A stretch of DNA of 24,649 nt from Chara braunii (taxonomy: Eukaryota; Streptophyta; Charophyceae; Charales; Characeae), in NCBI GenBank assembly GCA_003427395.1, contig BFEA01000397.1:1079756-1104404 (forward strand). Direction: 5' to 3'. The notes under the pieces were generated by a model that saw only the letters and a program-made list of their open reading frames with translations, ran no database searches and was not told where the DNA came from. A program made the translations under genes and the position numbers. Shown here piece after piece: positions 1 through 9,481 of this stretch; within the stretch, counting starts at the first letter, position 1; each line of letters opens with the position of its first letter.

Positions 1-34
<34 letters not shown>
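1..34. repeat. (TG)n microsatellite at left edge
   Basis: About 17 uninterrupted TG units start the window, so the true left end is unknown. The unique sequence that follows (35-203) holds no gene. A loose direct repeat of about 31 bases (around 60-90 and 173-203, both starting ATTCCATC) is the only other structure seen there. Confidence 0.95.
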
Positions 35-36
<2 letters not shown>

Positions 37-200
37 GCAGAGAGCTCCAATGCACCAACATTCCATCCAAATAAGAGCAAAGCAACGAACTCATTTGCCA
101 ATGTTATCGTAAACGAGTCGTGCAGAGGTCCAGATAGTCATGTACCTAGAAGATAGCTCGAAGGTACTAAGATTCCATCAAAATAACAACACAACATCGA

Positions 201-203
<3 letters not shown>

Positions 204-295
<92 letters not shown>

Positions 296-326
296 TGTAT
301 CGGGGAGGGGAGGGAGGACCCCTCCC

Positions 327-357
<31 letters not shown>

Positions 358-742
358 AAAAAACAATCAATCAATGAATATTTTTTCTTTCCTATTTTTT
401 TTAATTATTTTTGCTACCTACCAAAAAACACCCTCCAAAATTTTTTTTTTTATTATTTTTTTTTTATGTAGGCCTATAGCTGCTGACGTGCGTCGGTCGC
501 GCGCGTGCAGTTTTCCTGCCAGCGCCCCCCCGGGTGGTGGCGGGGAAATGCGCAAACTCGGTCGCGCGGCCTCGGCCGTGGCCGAGGCCGCAGGATCCGC
601 GGTCGACGGTGTCACTTAGCACACACACACACACATACACACACACACACAAACGATCGCGGGCTTTATTTATTTATTTATTTATTTTTTTGATTGATTG
701 ATTGATTAATTAGAAGTGGGGGGGTTGCCTCCCCCCTGCGAA

Positions 743-794
<52 letters not shown>

Positions 795-795
795 A
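204..795. repeat. Foldback structure with microsatellite arms
   Basis: The left arm reads (TG)n, (CG)n, a GGGGAGGGG...CCCCTCCCC hairpin (302-327), (AATC)n (327-354), then an A-run. The right arm reads T-rich/(TTTA)n, (GATT)n (691-707), a G7...C6 hairpin (718-736), TGCG, then (AC)n to about 792. Reverse-complementing the right arm gives the same order of blocks, so the two arms form one inverted repeat around a roughly 330 bp centre. The centre is AT-rich, then GC-rich (480-610), and contains an extra (CA)n tract at 619-651. This resembles a foldback or MITE-like element. No transposase or target duplication was identified, and chance co-location of microsatellites is possible. Confidence 0.6.
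566..591. other. GC-rich perfect palindromic hairpin
   Basis: GCGGCCTCGGCC (566-577) and GGCCGAGGCCGC (580-591) are perfect reverse complements separated by GT. This gives a 12 bp stem inside the central segment of the foldback structure. Function unknown. Confidence 0.8.
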
Positions 796-799
796 AAAC

Positions 800-1320
800 A
801 AGTGTGACAATGTATATTTCCATGTTCTGGCGGTAGATTCATTCGGTTTTGCTTTTTTGTTTTTCTCATTTTTCCACCATGAATTTTTTTATTTTTTATT
901 TTTTAAATACTGACGTGAACCTCGAGACCCCCCCTACCATCCCTGGGGGTCAACCCCCCCCCCTTCCCCCCACACCGGTCCCTGGCACGTTCGGACGGAG
1001 ACCGTCCGTACGCCCGTACCGCCATCCGTCCGTCTGTACAGACGGGCCGTATGGAGACCCCCAGTACGACGTACGGAGGACGACACTGGTGTAGTGTACC
1101 ATCGAGGCCTCGCACGTAGCTGACATCCCGACCACCAAGTCGTGGTTTACCCCTTCGGCTATCCCACCACAAGGTTCTCACGACACGACAGACACAATTC
1201 CCTCTGCCCTGCTGTCTTTCGAGATAGCGTTTGCCCCACCACAGACCGCCGTATCTAGTCCTTCCCCGAGGAGACTTCAAATGCATCGCGCCATTCACAC
1301 AACTCATTGTAGTGCGCAGC
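800..1320. other. No gene; C-rich tract and palindrome
   Basis: This stretch separates the foldback structure from element A. It holds T-rich sequence (about 845-905), a C-rich tract (about 926-971) and a CGTAC/CCGTCC-rich patch with a perfect 16 bp palindrome, CCGTCTGTACAGACGG, at 1030-1045. A minus-strand open frame across 903-1307 has no recognisable motif and is biased by the C-rich tract, so it is not called. Confidence 0.6.
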
Positions 1321-1459
1321 AGGCAGTCTGCGGTGAGGCTCTAATCCCCCTGACCTTTCCTCCATATTCGCGGCTTCGATCTCTACATTCGCACCTCAGC
1401 CTGCGGATACCCTTTCGCCATCCCAGGTCTCTCTGCCATTCATTGCCAAGTTCACGCAT

Positions 1460-2469
1460 ACGTCTCGTGCCGATGGAGACGTTGACGAACTCACGTGGTT
1501 CATGGCCAACTTAGAGCATGTCGTCCACGATCTGATTCAACAGTACCGCGACGTTTTTCCCCCGTATTTCTCACACAGCTGGATGTCTCCGATGCACGGT
1601 GTTGAGCATTCTATCCAGCTTGTGGTTGACTATCGTGTCCACCATCAGGCACCTTACTGACTCTCGATTCTAGAGGCGACGTTACTCAAACGTCAGCCTG
1701 AGGAGATCCTTCGACTGGGTTTCAGTAAACCCAGTAATTTTTCATGGAGTGCACCCGTCCTCTTTGCTCGCAAAGCGAACGAAACTCTTCACCTTTGCAT
1801 TGACTACCACGACTTTAACCGGTACACGGTTCAGAACAACTATCTTATGCCTCTTGCATATGAGTTGTTTGACTGTCTGACACGCAATCGCGTCTTCACG
1901 AAGATTGATGTTCGTTAGGGTTACCACCAGATCCGCGTGACTATATAGGACCAGCCGAAGACCGCCGTTCGATCGCGCTGCGGCCTTACAAGTTCATGAT
2001 GATGCCATTCGGCCACACCAACGCACCCGCCACCTTGCACACGACGATGAAGGATATCTTTAGGGACACCTTTGAAAAATACGTTCTTGTATACCTGGAC
2101 GACATCTTGGTCTACGTTCGTACCTTAAAAAAACATCTCAGACACCTTTGCGGTGTCCTACAATGCTTACACAGACATGATTTTTATACCAAACTTAGTA
2201 AGTGTCACTTTGCCCTATATCTACGATACCATATGTCTGATCAAGGTCTCCACATGGACGATGTGAAGATCACCACTATTGTGGAGTGACCCATCCCCAC
2301 ATCTGTCAACCAGCTTCGTAGTTTCCTACGCCTTACTAGTTACTATAGTAGCTTCCTCTAGGGATACGTTAGGTATTTCTACATCCTTACCTCCACCCTC
2401 CTCAAAAAAAAACCATCGATGTTTTAGACACCCCTCTACGAGCATGTCTTTCACGCCGTCAAGAAGGCG
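1460..2469 (+). pseudogene. pol: Element A reverse transcriptase (broken)
   Basis: The reverse transcriptase domain would copy element RNA into DNA in cytoplasmic particles. In order the frames give a QYRDVFP lead-in, WSAPVLFARK, LHLCIDYHDFN, FTKIDVR, GYHQIRV, FMMMPFGHTNAPATL and the catalytic YLDDILVY motif (about 2089-2112), then the connection region ending in LLPDFD. The two catalytic aspartates of YLDD are present. Stops at 1658, 1916, 1946, 2287, 2359 and 2425 and a frameshift near 1985 break the frame. The family consensus at 1658 expects Arg, and at 2287 and 2425 it expects Trp. No functional start is assignable; the 5' limit is where similarity becomes visible. Confidence 0.9.
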
Positions 2470-3060
2470 GTGACTTGTGCGTGGGTTCTTCTCCTCCCCG
2501 ATTTTGATTGTCCGTTCATTGTCGCCACGGATGTGTCAGATTTTGCAGTAGGAGCAGTATTTTCTCAGGTGTTTCCATCTCTTCTTGATTCACCTTATCC
2601 CTATGTTCCTCACTCCCCCCCCTCCCCTCCTTCTGCTGACAGTTCTTCTCAACTGACGCATATCCTCCAACCACTTCCTTCCACTGACTGTCCTCCCGTC
2701 ACTTACTCACCGACCATCGTCAAGGAAAGGATTGTCGAGGTTCGTGCTTGGGATTGCCCGATCGCTTTCTACTCCCGCAAAGTACTGGTTTTCGAGATAA
2801 ACTACACGACCGATGAACGTTAGGATCTCGCAGTAGTTTATGCTACCCGGCATTGGCGTCATTATCTGAACGGGGCGCCCTTCAAGCTGCTCACGGACAA
2901 CTTAGTTGTCCAAGTTTTTATCATGAAGCCTAAGCTTTCACCTCGACAAGTATGCTGGTGGCGTGATTTATTTGAGTTCAGTTTCACCACTCCACCTATC
3001 AAGAGTGAAACGAACCGTGTCGTTGATGCCTTGTCCCATCGTCCTGATCACAATCAAGAA
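2470..3060 (+). pseudogene. pol: Element A RNase H domain with Pro/Ser-rich insert
   Basis: The RNase H domain removes RNA from the RNA-DNA hybrid during reverse transcription. PFIVATDVSDFAVGAVFSQ is the family's opening strand with the first catalytic Asp. CPIAFYSRKV, INYTTDER, FKLLTDN and NRVVDALSHR follow, covering the remaining expected blocks. Unusually, about 60 residues rich in Pro and Ser (about 2566-2750) sit between the GAVFSQ strand and the AFYSRK strand, where most Ty3/Gypsy proteins have a short loop. This insert contains no stop although its surroundings do. A TAG at 2821-2823 interrupts the domain, and the frame is otherwise continuous with the RT. Confidence 0.85.
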
Positions 3061-4249
3061 CCAATCCATCTTTCTGTCATCTCCATCTCCACTGTTGATC
3101 ACTCGGTGATTGACGCATATCGCACTCAGTATCATCACTGCCCGAATTATCGCGTCATGTGCGCAACATTGCGGAATGGCAAGACATTTTCTTCATGCTC
3201 TCTTGTTGAGAACAGTTTCGTGTATGTCCGTGACATATCTGGTTAACTAAAATCACTTATCTGCGTTCCCTTCATCGGACAGCTCCGCTTCCTAGTCGTA
3301 ATAGTGTTCCATGACCAGACAGTTGCCGGTCATATGAGCTTCCATAATACGTTGGTTCGCGTTTGCCACCTATATATCTTATCAAAATCTGAGGACTTCA
3401 TCAAAGCCTACGTCAAGGAGTGCATTACCTACTTAAAGGTAAATGGTGCGAACCACCTTCCGTATGGGTTACTCCAGCCCCTACTCATACTTGAGGGTCA
3501 TTGGCAGTCCATCTCGATGAATTTCATTTTCCCCCTTCGCTCACCCACAGATCGCGGTCATTATGCTATCTTCGTTATCGTAGGCCGCTTCACAAAGTGT
3601 GTACGCTTTGTCCCGTGCCGCTATCGCATTAGCGTTCGTGAGATCGTTGACATCGTCTTCGACCAAGTTTTGCGAGATCACGGCTCCAGAGGATCATCGT
3701 GGACTGTGAGATGTGCTTTAGCAACATATTCTCGCGACGCCTACTCGAGGTGTACGGATCCCATCTCTGCTTTTCACCATCTTACCACCCTAAGATGGAT
3801 GGTCAGACTGAGGTCATCAATAAAATTCTCCATAATATCTCCGAAAGTTTATTAGGGATGACCAACAGTGAGACTTACACTTAACTCACGCGGAGATTGC
3901 GTACAACCATGTTGTTTCGCCAACCACGGGCATGCCTCCATTCTATTGTTACGTCGACTACCATCCTGGCGTACCCGTGGATTTCTTACGACTATCCCGG
4001 TTACGCCCAGACACTTGTTGCCATGCACTTGACGACTGGATCGCTCACATCGCGACGATTATGAAGATCGCACACGAGAGTCTAGCCGACTCCCAGACTT
4101 GCATGGCCGGACGAGTGAACCGATCACAACCGAAACATCCATTCAAATTCGATTACGATGTGTTCGTTGACGCATGTCACTTGGAGCACGAAGCGGATAT
4201 GCTTCGCAAGTTCAGACGTCGCTTCTTCGGTCCATGCCGCATCCTTTAG
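3061..4249 (+). pseudogene. pol: Element A integrase (broken, catalytic Asp lost)
   Basis: The integrase would insert the cDNA into the host chromosome. Visible parts are a degraded HHCC zinc finger (HDQTVAGHMSFH... then VKECITYLK, where the last Cys appears lost), the core (GHWQSISMNFIFPL, YAIFVIVGRFTK, VFDQVLRDHG), YHPKMDGQTEVIN with the third acidic residue intact, then AEIAYNHV, GMPPFY and the FRRRFFGPCRIL segment of the GPY/F-type C-terminal region. The first catalytic Asp of the D,D-35-E triad reads Asn in SMNF, so the enzyme would be inactive even without the stops (3244, 4247) and the frame changes near 3685 and 3880. Confidence 0.85.
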
Positions 4250-4439
4250 GCCGCCTGTTTGGATACTGTCGCTAAGTTCGTTTACCTTTTGTGTAAAGCT
4301 ACCAGACTACCTTTGATAGGCTCACATACACGATGCTTACCACTTCTCCTTGCTGCGTGCTTATTGCAGACCGTCCGAGCGCTTCGCAGAACGTCCTTAT
4401 GCACGTCCTCCATCTCTCATGCTAGATGGTCAGAAGGAG

Positions 4440-4620
4440 TTCGTTGTTTTTGACATTGTATCTCGTTGAGTTACCGATGATACATCTTCACGCATCGAGT
4501 ATCTTATGTGTTGGAAGGGCTATCTTGATGAGGAGGCTACTTGGGAGCCCCCCAAGCACTTAGAGCACGCCTGGATGGTGGTTCATACATATGATCGTCA
4601 TGAGACATGTCCTCCTACTC
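4440..4620 (+). pseudogene. Element A C-terminal chromodomain
   Basis: IEYLMCWKGYLDEEATWEPP followed by KHLEHAW is a clear chromodomain, the module chromovirus integrases use to target chromatin with particular histone marks. The Tyr/Trp cage-type residues (EYLMCWKGY, TWEP) are retained. An in-frame TGA at 4467-4469 lies just upstream. Downstream to about 4925 the frame stays open but is Pro/Thr-rich and not recognisable. Confidence 0.88.
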
Positions 4621-4930
4621 AACCGACTGACCCTCGTCCTCCTCCTCTGGCTAAGGAGATTGCTGAGGACGAACCCACTCCCTCTACAGTCGTTCTTCAA
4701 CACCGTACGGATGCCTCCGCGCATCCATCGTGCAGTCGTCGACGCCCTCAGCATCCTGACGGCTTAACACTTCGATTACCTACCTTCTCCCGATTGACTC
4801 ACACCTTCAGGTACTTCATGATCAACTTCTTCAAGAAGTTCGTGCTTTGCGGCTCTGTTTCGACATCAACTCGACTCCTACTTTATCGATGTCATCAACC
4901 ACTTCGACGCATTCAGGTACCTTAGCGACT

Positions 4931-6214
4931 TCAATCACTTTTGACGTTACTACTTGACACCACCACCCTACCTTGTAAATTATCTTGCATGTGTCGCATG
5001 ATGGTTCTCACATAGCAGGGTCCCTGAGGCTTTAAGTTGAGCTCTCCCTTAGTATCACATAGGTATTGGGACCATAGCATTATTTAGGCTTCCTTACTCC
5101 CAGATGTAGCTACCTTCTCCAATCATTGAGTTATGTGCATGTTTCCCTCACCCACTGCATCCCTCATCACGCTAGTATCGACCATTGCATGTCTTCAGTT
5201 AGGCATATGTCCACCCTATTCCAGACTCCCCTTTCATGGTCGACCCTGCATGGTGTCACCCTTTCGTCGAGCATTACCTGCCTTGATGGTCTACCTGTTA
5301 GGATCATTGGTTTTGCTTTGCTACCATTCCCTCGTCCTTGGCCTGATGATCTATCCCAGCTTCGTGTGTGACTGCGCTTAAGAGGTTCGATTCTAAGGCT
5401 GCATTTACCCCCTCTAACACCATCCCACTCTTAGTGGTTCAACGACATGACATTACTTGTGACATATTGCTATCTTTCCTTTTTAGCACCAAGGCAATCG
5501 TCTCAAGGACTTTAGGATTGTATCATTTGTTGCTGTTAGTTAGGATGTGTGTACCAGACATTTGCTTTTTATTTGACATTACGTAGCTTAGGCTGCATCG
5601 CATGAACTCCGCATGCAGCTTACTACGCATCCTAGATTTATCAACTTTCCTCGTTGCAAAGTTTCGATGTTTTTGTGTATAGCGTGTTTATGTCTCTTGC
5701 GATCCACTACAGGTCCGAGGATCGTGCAACAGGCCTCTATTGGCCCTGGCCTGCAGCCATGGCCTGCAGCCATGGCCTATCAGGCTATTTGCCTGTTCGG
5801 CATGTGGGACCAGGCCATGGCCTGCCTCCACAGGCTGTGTGCTGTTTCGGTCCAGTCCAGTCCCGCCCGGTACCATTGTCGGTACCAGGCCAGTCGAATC
5901 TTGTCCAGTCAGCCCGTTAAGGGTATACCCCAGTTGCATTCTGTTTTCAGGTCAATCTTCATTCTGCACATTTTAGAGTACGTGCATGTTACGTCTGTGT
6001 CAGAGCTGCGTTGTCCCTTCCAGCTCCATCTTTATCTCCTCCGTCCACAATTTTGTGGGTTGAGCAGTGTCTTGGGTACGCAAATAAGTTGCACCGGGCA
6101 TTTCCAGGGCACGGGTGCAAGTTTGCACTGGGACTGGGTACAACGGGTATCCCCATCTTTAAATGGGGTACAAATGCAATTTTCCCAAATGCAGTTTGAA
6201 ATGCGTTTCTGTCA
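4931..6214. other. No gene seen; short palindromes
   Basis: This gap lies between element A and element B. Open frames here overlap one another in several frames and have no family motifs. The region holds a 13 bp tandem repeat GGCCTGCAGCCAT (5748-5760, 5761-5773), a perfect 14 bp palindrome CAGGCCATGGCCTG (5811-5824) and several GGTACAA/GGGTA-rich patches (6060-6180). A degraded 3' LTR of element A could be hidden here, but no second copy was found to prove it. Confidence 0.6.
6211..6214. repeat. Target site duplication GTCA, left copy
   Basis: GTCA directly precedes the TGTGACG end of element B and matches the GTCA directly after the other end (19223-19226). The match is only 4 bp, so chance cannot be excluded. 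Confidence 0.6.
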
Positions 6215-8615
6215 TGTGACGCCCAACCTCACGCCCAGCGGGACTTCCTGATCGGAGTGGGATGTGGGCATGGAAGTGCAAAAACGGGTATGCCAAGGAT
6301 TTTTGGGGAAAGTGGGGGAGTCTTAGGGGTATGAATGCAATTAGGCGAATAAGGGGCGCGTGCGCAAGGGACTCAAGGCCCGATGGGGCCTGGATACTGT
6401 GGGCGACGGCTTACGAGGAAGTCCCTCCGTGGAGGAGGTGGTCCTGAAAAGTTGGGCCGTTGGGGGCCGCCACGCGGCGCAGGCTGCTGCGTGTGTGGGT
6501 TGGGCCTTCGGAATTCTGAGGTTCTTCGTTCGCCGCCACGTCGGCAATTTCCGCAGGGCGTGTTGGGCCAGTAGGGGGCTATGGCCGGCCACGGAACGAC
6601 GCTTAGTTGATGATACGGGAGAAGAAGGCGAAAAGGAGGGAAACTGGTGGTGATGACGACAAATCTCGGGTGGATGAAGTAGTAGGCGTGGTCGGGAGAA
6701 GGAAAATCAGAGCACCGGGGGTCGCTAGAGGTGGCGCAGTGGAACTCCCGAGGACAAAGTCGATTCTCGGTGTGGCAGGGGTATTTCTGTCGGAGGAGTT
6801 CGTTTATCAAAGGGGTGAAGTAATCCGGGTCGTAGGATGAGACGGAATCCCAGGATCGCGTCATCATGACATTGCGATTTATGAGTTGCCTATGGACGGA
6901 TCACGGTCGTTGCGTGCGATCACGTGCAGGCCGCGTGACTGTCGTCGGACTTACACGTGCTTGTGCGGGATGATTGCGTCGTTGCGGATTTCGGGATGGC
7001 CGCTCTCAATCGGACGGATTGATGGTCCCGTTGAGTCGACGCACGGGGATATGTGTAAGTGCGCAACTTGGATCGCGTCTTACACGTGTCCTCGCGCGGC
7101 GTTCATCGAGCCCAGGATCCGACCGCCTAACCATTTCGTGATGTTCTGAGTTATGCAAGATGCAATGATCACAAACAGCTTGATCACAAAAAAGAAACGA
7201 GCAAAGACAAAGACAGGATTATCGGTTGCTCAAAATCCCTATTCTACACACGAGTGCGTGAAATGCGACAATAAAAAACAAAGACAAGGGTTTCTCAGCA
7301 AAAAGATAAGCAATCCAGCATGGCATCCATACATCCATCCATTCCGTAATCATACACATAGCACATCAAAGAGGGGAGAGTCGCGAGGGCAAATGTAAGC
7401 AAAAACCCCAGGTTCAAATTTCGAGAAATTGAAAAGAACGGGCAAGCTGCCCGGAGCCGAAATCAAAACTTATGTACACAAGACATGCGGGAGAAAAGAT
7501 GGAAGAAATAGAAAAATCGTATCCATCAACCTCAACTCTCTCTCCCTCTCTCTTCTTCTCCGATGCGGACAGTCCGTCGTCGCGCACCAACCCACGAAGT
7601 CGTCTCCCCGCTTAGTCCTCCCGCACCCGTCAGGTTCGCCCGCGCCCACAGTTCGTCGTGGCCCGCGTCAATCCCGCGCGTTGGGCACCAGCTCGTCGGG
7701 TCGCCTGACTCCTGCTCTACTCACCTCTTACTTCGCTCGTGTGCCGACCCTTCCTGATCGCGCAACCCCGAGCTTCCAACAGCTGATTAAGAGAGCTAAC
7801 TAATCGTGCAACCGAAATTTATAGCGTGCATGCAAGCGCGAAGAACGCGGAATTACCAAGACTTAGAAGGGAGATTAGCAAGGAAGCGCCTACGTTCTGC
7901 ATGACCGGGCCGCGGCGTGGGGGACGTAGCCACTCTCCACGCATCGATCTGAGCATGCAGTCCGTAGTTTCAAAAACGCAGCAAAAGAAAGAGGAGGAGG
8001 GCGGGAAGGACGAGGAGCAACAAGAAAGATACAGTTACAACGGCGCCAACCCAAGATTACAGTTACACACACGATTAAAGGCGCCGACTAATCAGAATTG
8101 CGTTGCAACCGCAAAAAGAAGCGCATAAGCAATTAAGAGCGCTGCGCGGCAAAAGAAAGTCCTAATTACAAAATTCCTAAATTCCTAACTAGTGCGAAAG
8201 GCAAAAGTATAGGTTCCAGGAAGAAAGTCCGAAATTCCGAGAGCCGTCGGGGCTTGACAAAATTCGAAAAAGATTTGAAAGAAAAATTCAAAAAGGAACA
8301 AGGCAAATTCCCGCGCGATGTCCTCGCCCAAAAGATCGAAACCGAAGCGAGAGAAATGAAGTTAACATTTATTAATGCGCGCGCGGAGGTGCGCTAGCCA
8401 TCCAGCCGACCAATCAATCAACCGGTCATCCCAGAACACGCCCAGCTCCAAACCCTGCCATTCGAAAAGAGGCGACGGAAAAGACGAAAAAGCAAGGACA
8501 CCAATGCAATTTCCCACCGATCCCGATCTCCCGTAATTGGCCCAACCTTCCCAACTAAGGACCCCTCTTTACAACCACTCAGAAAGTCGCGCGTTACAGA
8601 AAGTGGTTCGTCACA
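6215..8615 (-). repeat. Element B 3' LTR
   Basis: This 2,401 bp direct repeat of 16832-19222 begins TGTGACG and ends CGTCACA on the plus strand, so its ends are 7 bp perfect inverted repeats with TG...CA termini. It keeps the full terminal GGGCGTCACA that the 5' LTR has lost. Short open frames inside it (for example 6886-7149, 7429-7803) recur in the other LTR only because the LTRs are copies. They have no recognisable motifs and are not called as genes. Confidence 0.95.
7817..7823 (-). promoter_or_regulatory. TATA box of 3' LTR
   Basis: The minus strand reads GCTATAAATTTCGG here, a good TATA box in the transcription direction of element B, and the same sequence is conserved in the other LTR at 18424-18430. 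The U3/R boundary would lie about 30 bases beyond it, but no start site can be proven. Confidence 0.5.
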
Positions 8616-8857
8616 TATGTGACGCCCAGGGGGTTCTAGAATTAGCAAGCTTCTGCTTGTTTGTGACACGTGTCGATTTCTCTGATCGATCGACACTCGG
8701 AGCATCTCTCTCTATGCCACTTACCGTTAAATTGACTGTGGACGTCGTCCAACGTGGCAGTGCTGCTCTTCTACTGCTTCCTCAGGGTAGGCCTTTGACG
8801 TTCCAAGGAGTGGGAGTACACGTGCCGCCGTTATGACACGTGTCCAATAGCCATACA
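8616..8857. other. Non-coding internal segment next to the 3' LTR
   Basis: This lies between the stop of ORF3 and the 3' LTR. A polypurine tract is expected on the minus strand directly before 8615. The sequence there is CCCCCTGGGCGTCACATA, with no purine run. The boundary instead forms a perfect 16 bp palindrome, CGTCACATATGTGACG (8609-8624). No gene seen. Confidence 0.7.
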
Positions 8858-9481
8858 TCAGTGCCCGCAGGGGAGGGGAAAAGGAAGCCGGTACATAGCA
8901 GCATGGAGGGGTGGAGGGTTTATAGGTAGCGGGGGTAGGAGACTTTCCATTCCGGCCACAGTCTCCGGGAGCTCTTGATAACGAACAATGCGATGAAAAC
9001 GGGGGAATCGATTGCCAGTGCGAGGGAGGGATGCGAGATAGTCGAGATAGAGGGTGGTGAGAGTTCGGAAGAGTGCCGCGCGGAAGCGATCGCGGTCTTC
9101 GCATGCTGGGATGGTCCCCGTTATCACGCAATAAACCTCGATCATATTGTGGCCTCGCCACGCGGCACTAAGGAGTAAGACATGGAGGCAGAAGGCCGAG
9201 ACGGCGCATCGGATGGAGAGGTGGGAATGCACTACTATAGCGAGGCGAGCAGCGTAGAAGTGGCGGAAGGTGTCGCGGGGGAATGGATTGGAGGGGAACG
9301 TGACGGGGGTGGTGAGCTGGCGGAGGGTGAGGTAATCAAGGGGTCGGCGAGAGAGTGAACGGGGACGAAGACCGATCGCTTGTATCGGTACGTCGGCGAA
9401 CTGGGGGACGGGTTGGGGAGGAGGGGGATCGACTCCGTCGCCGCACTGATGGGGTCGGAGTCGTGGCCGCGAGGTCGCCAT
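8858..9481 (-). CDS. Element B ORF3, unknown function
   Basis: This 207-codon frame starts at ATG (9481) and overlaps the end of ORF2 by 146 bases in another frame. Residues about 1-40 are Pro/Arg-rich. The middle (LAIVVHSHLSIRCAVSAF to LHVLLLSAAW) is hydrophobic enough to be one membrane segment, though uncharged stretches are short. LRQLTTP, FRHFY, FRTLTTLYLDYLASL and HRIVRYQEL line up by eye with LTIRQVHHP, LAHFFY, LRTWMNDLIAEW and TRAIEYDGL of ORF1, which suggests a duplicated module. No known family is recognised. It could be an envelope-like or accessory retroelement protein, or a spurious frame; the sense orientation, the lack of stops and the resemblance to ORF1 favour a real one. Confidence 0.45.
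   Translation of the reverse strand: MATSRPRLRPHQCGDGVDPPPPQPVPQFADVPIQAIGLRPRSLSRRPLDYLTLRQLTTPVTFPSNPFPRDTFRHFYAARLAIVVHSHLSIRCAVSAFCLHVLLLSAAWRGHNMIEVYCVITGTIPACEDRDRFRAALFRTLTTLYLDYLASLPRTGNRFPRFHRIVRYQELPETVAGMESLLPPLPINPPPLHAAMYRLPFPLPCGH

Larger units (their letters stand above)
1325..4615 (+). mobile_element. Element A: degenerate Ty3/Gypsy chromovirus pol relic
   Basis: This is a plus-strand pol fragment of a Ty3/Gypsy retrotransposon. Domains run in the family order RT, RNase H, integrase, chromodomain, and the C-terminal chromodomain places it among chromoviruses. Gag, protease, primer-binding site and LTRs were not found, so it looks 5'-truncated and its outer limits are approximate. 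In-frame stops lie at 1658 (TGA), 1916 (TAG), 1946 (TAG), 2287 (TGA), 2359 (TAG), 2425 (TAG), 2821 (TAG), 3244 (TAA), 4247 (TAG) and 4467 (TGA). Frame changes lie near 1985, 3685 and 3880. Between them one frame (1996 to about 3685) keeps recognisable family sequence throughout. It is clearly dead, and appears older than element B because its lesions are denser. Confidence 0.9.

Noticed and set aside
138-869. Cys-Val and Thr-His repeat proteins in the microsatellites.
   Set aside because: Pure translation of TG/CA repeats.
903-1307. 134-codon minus-strand open frame.
   Set aside because: It crosses the C-rich tract and palindromic patch and has no motif, no neighbour support and no signal peptide.
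5613-6251. 212-codon plus-strand open frame before element B.
   Set aside because: It overlaps other frames of similar length, crosses tandem and palindromic repeats, runs into the LTR and has no recognised domain.
6886-8128. Open frames of 80-124 codons repeated at 17493-18735.
   Set aside because: Both copies lie within the LTRs, so their agreement reflects LTR duplication. There is no recognisable domain and LTRs are usually non-coding.
8858-9481. A true envelope gene in element B.
   Set aside because: ORF3 has at most one weak hydrophobic segment, no signal peptide and no fusion or cleavage motif.
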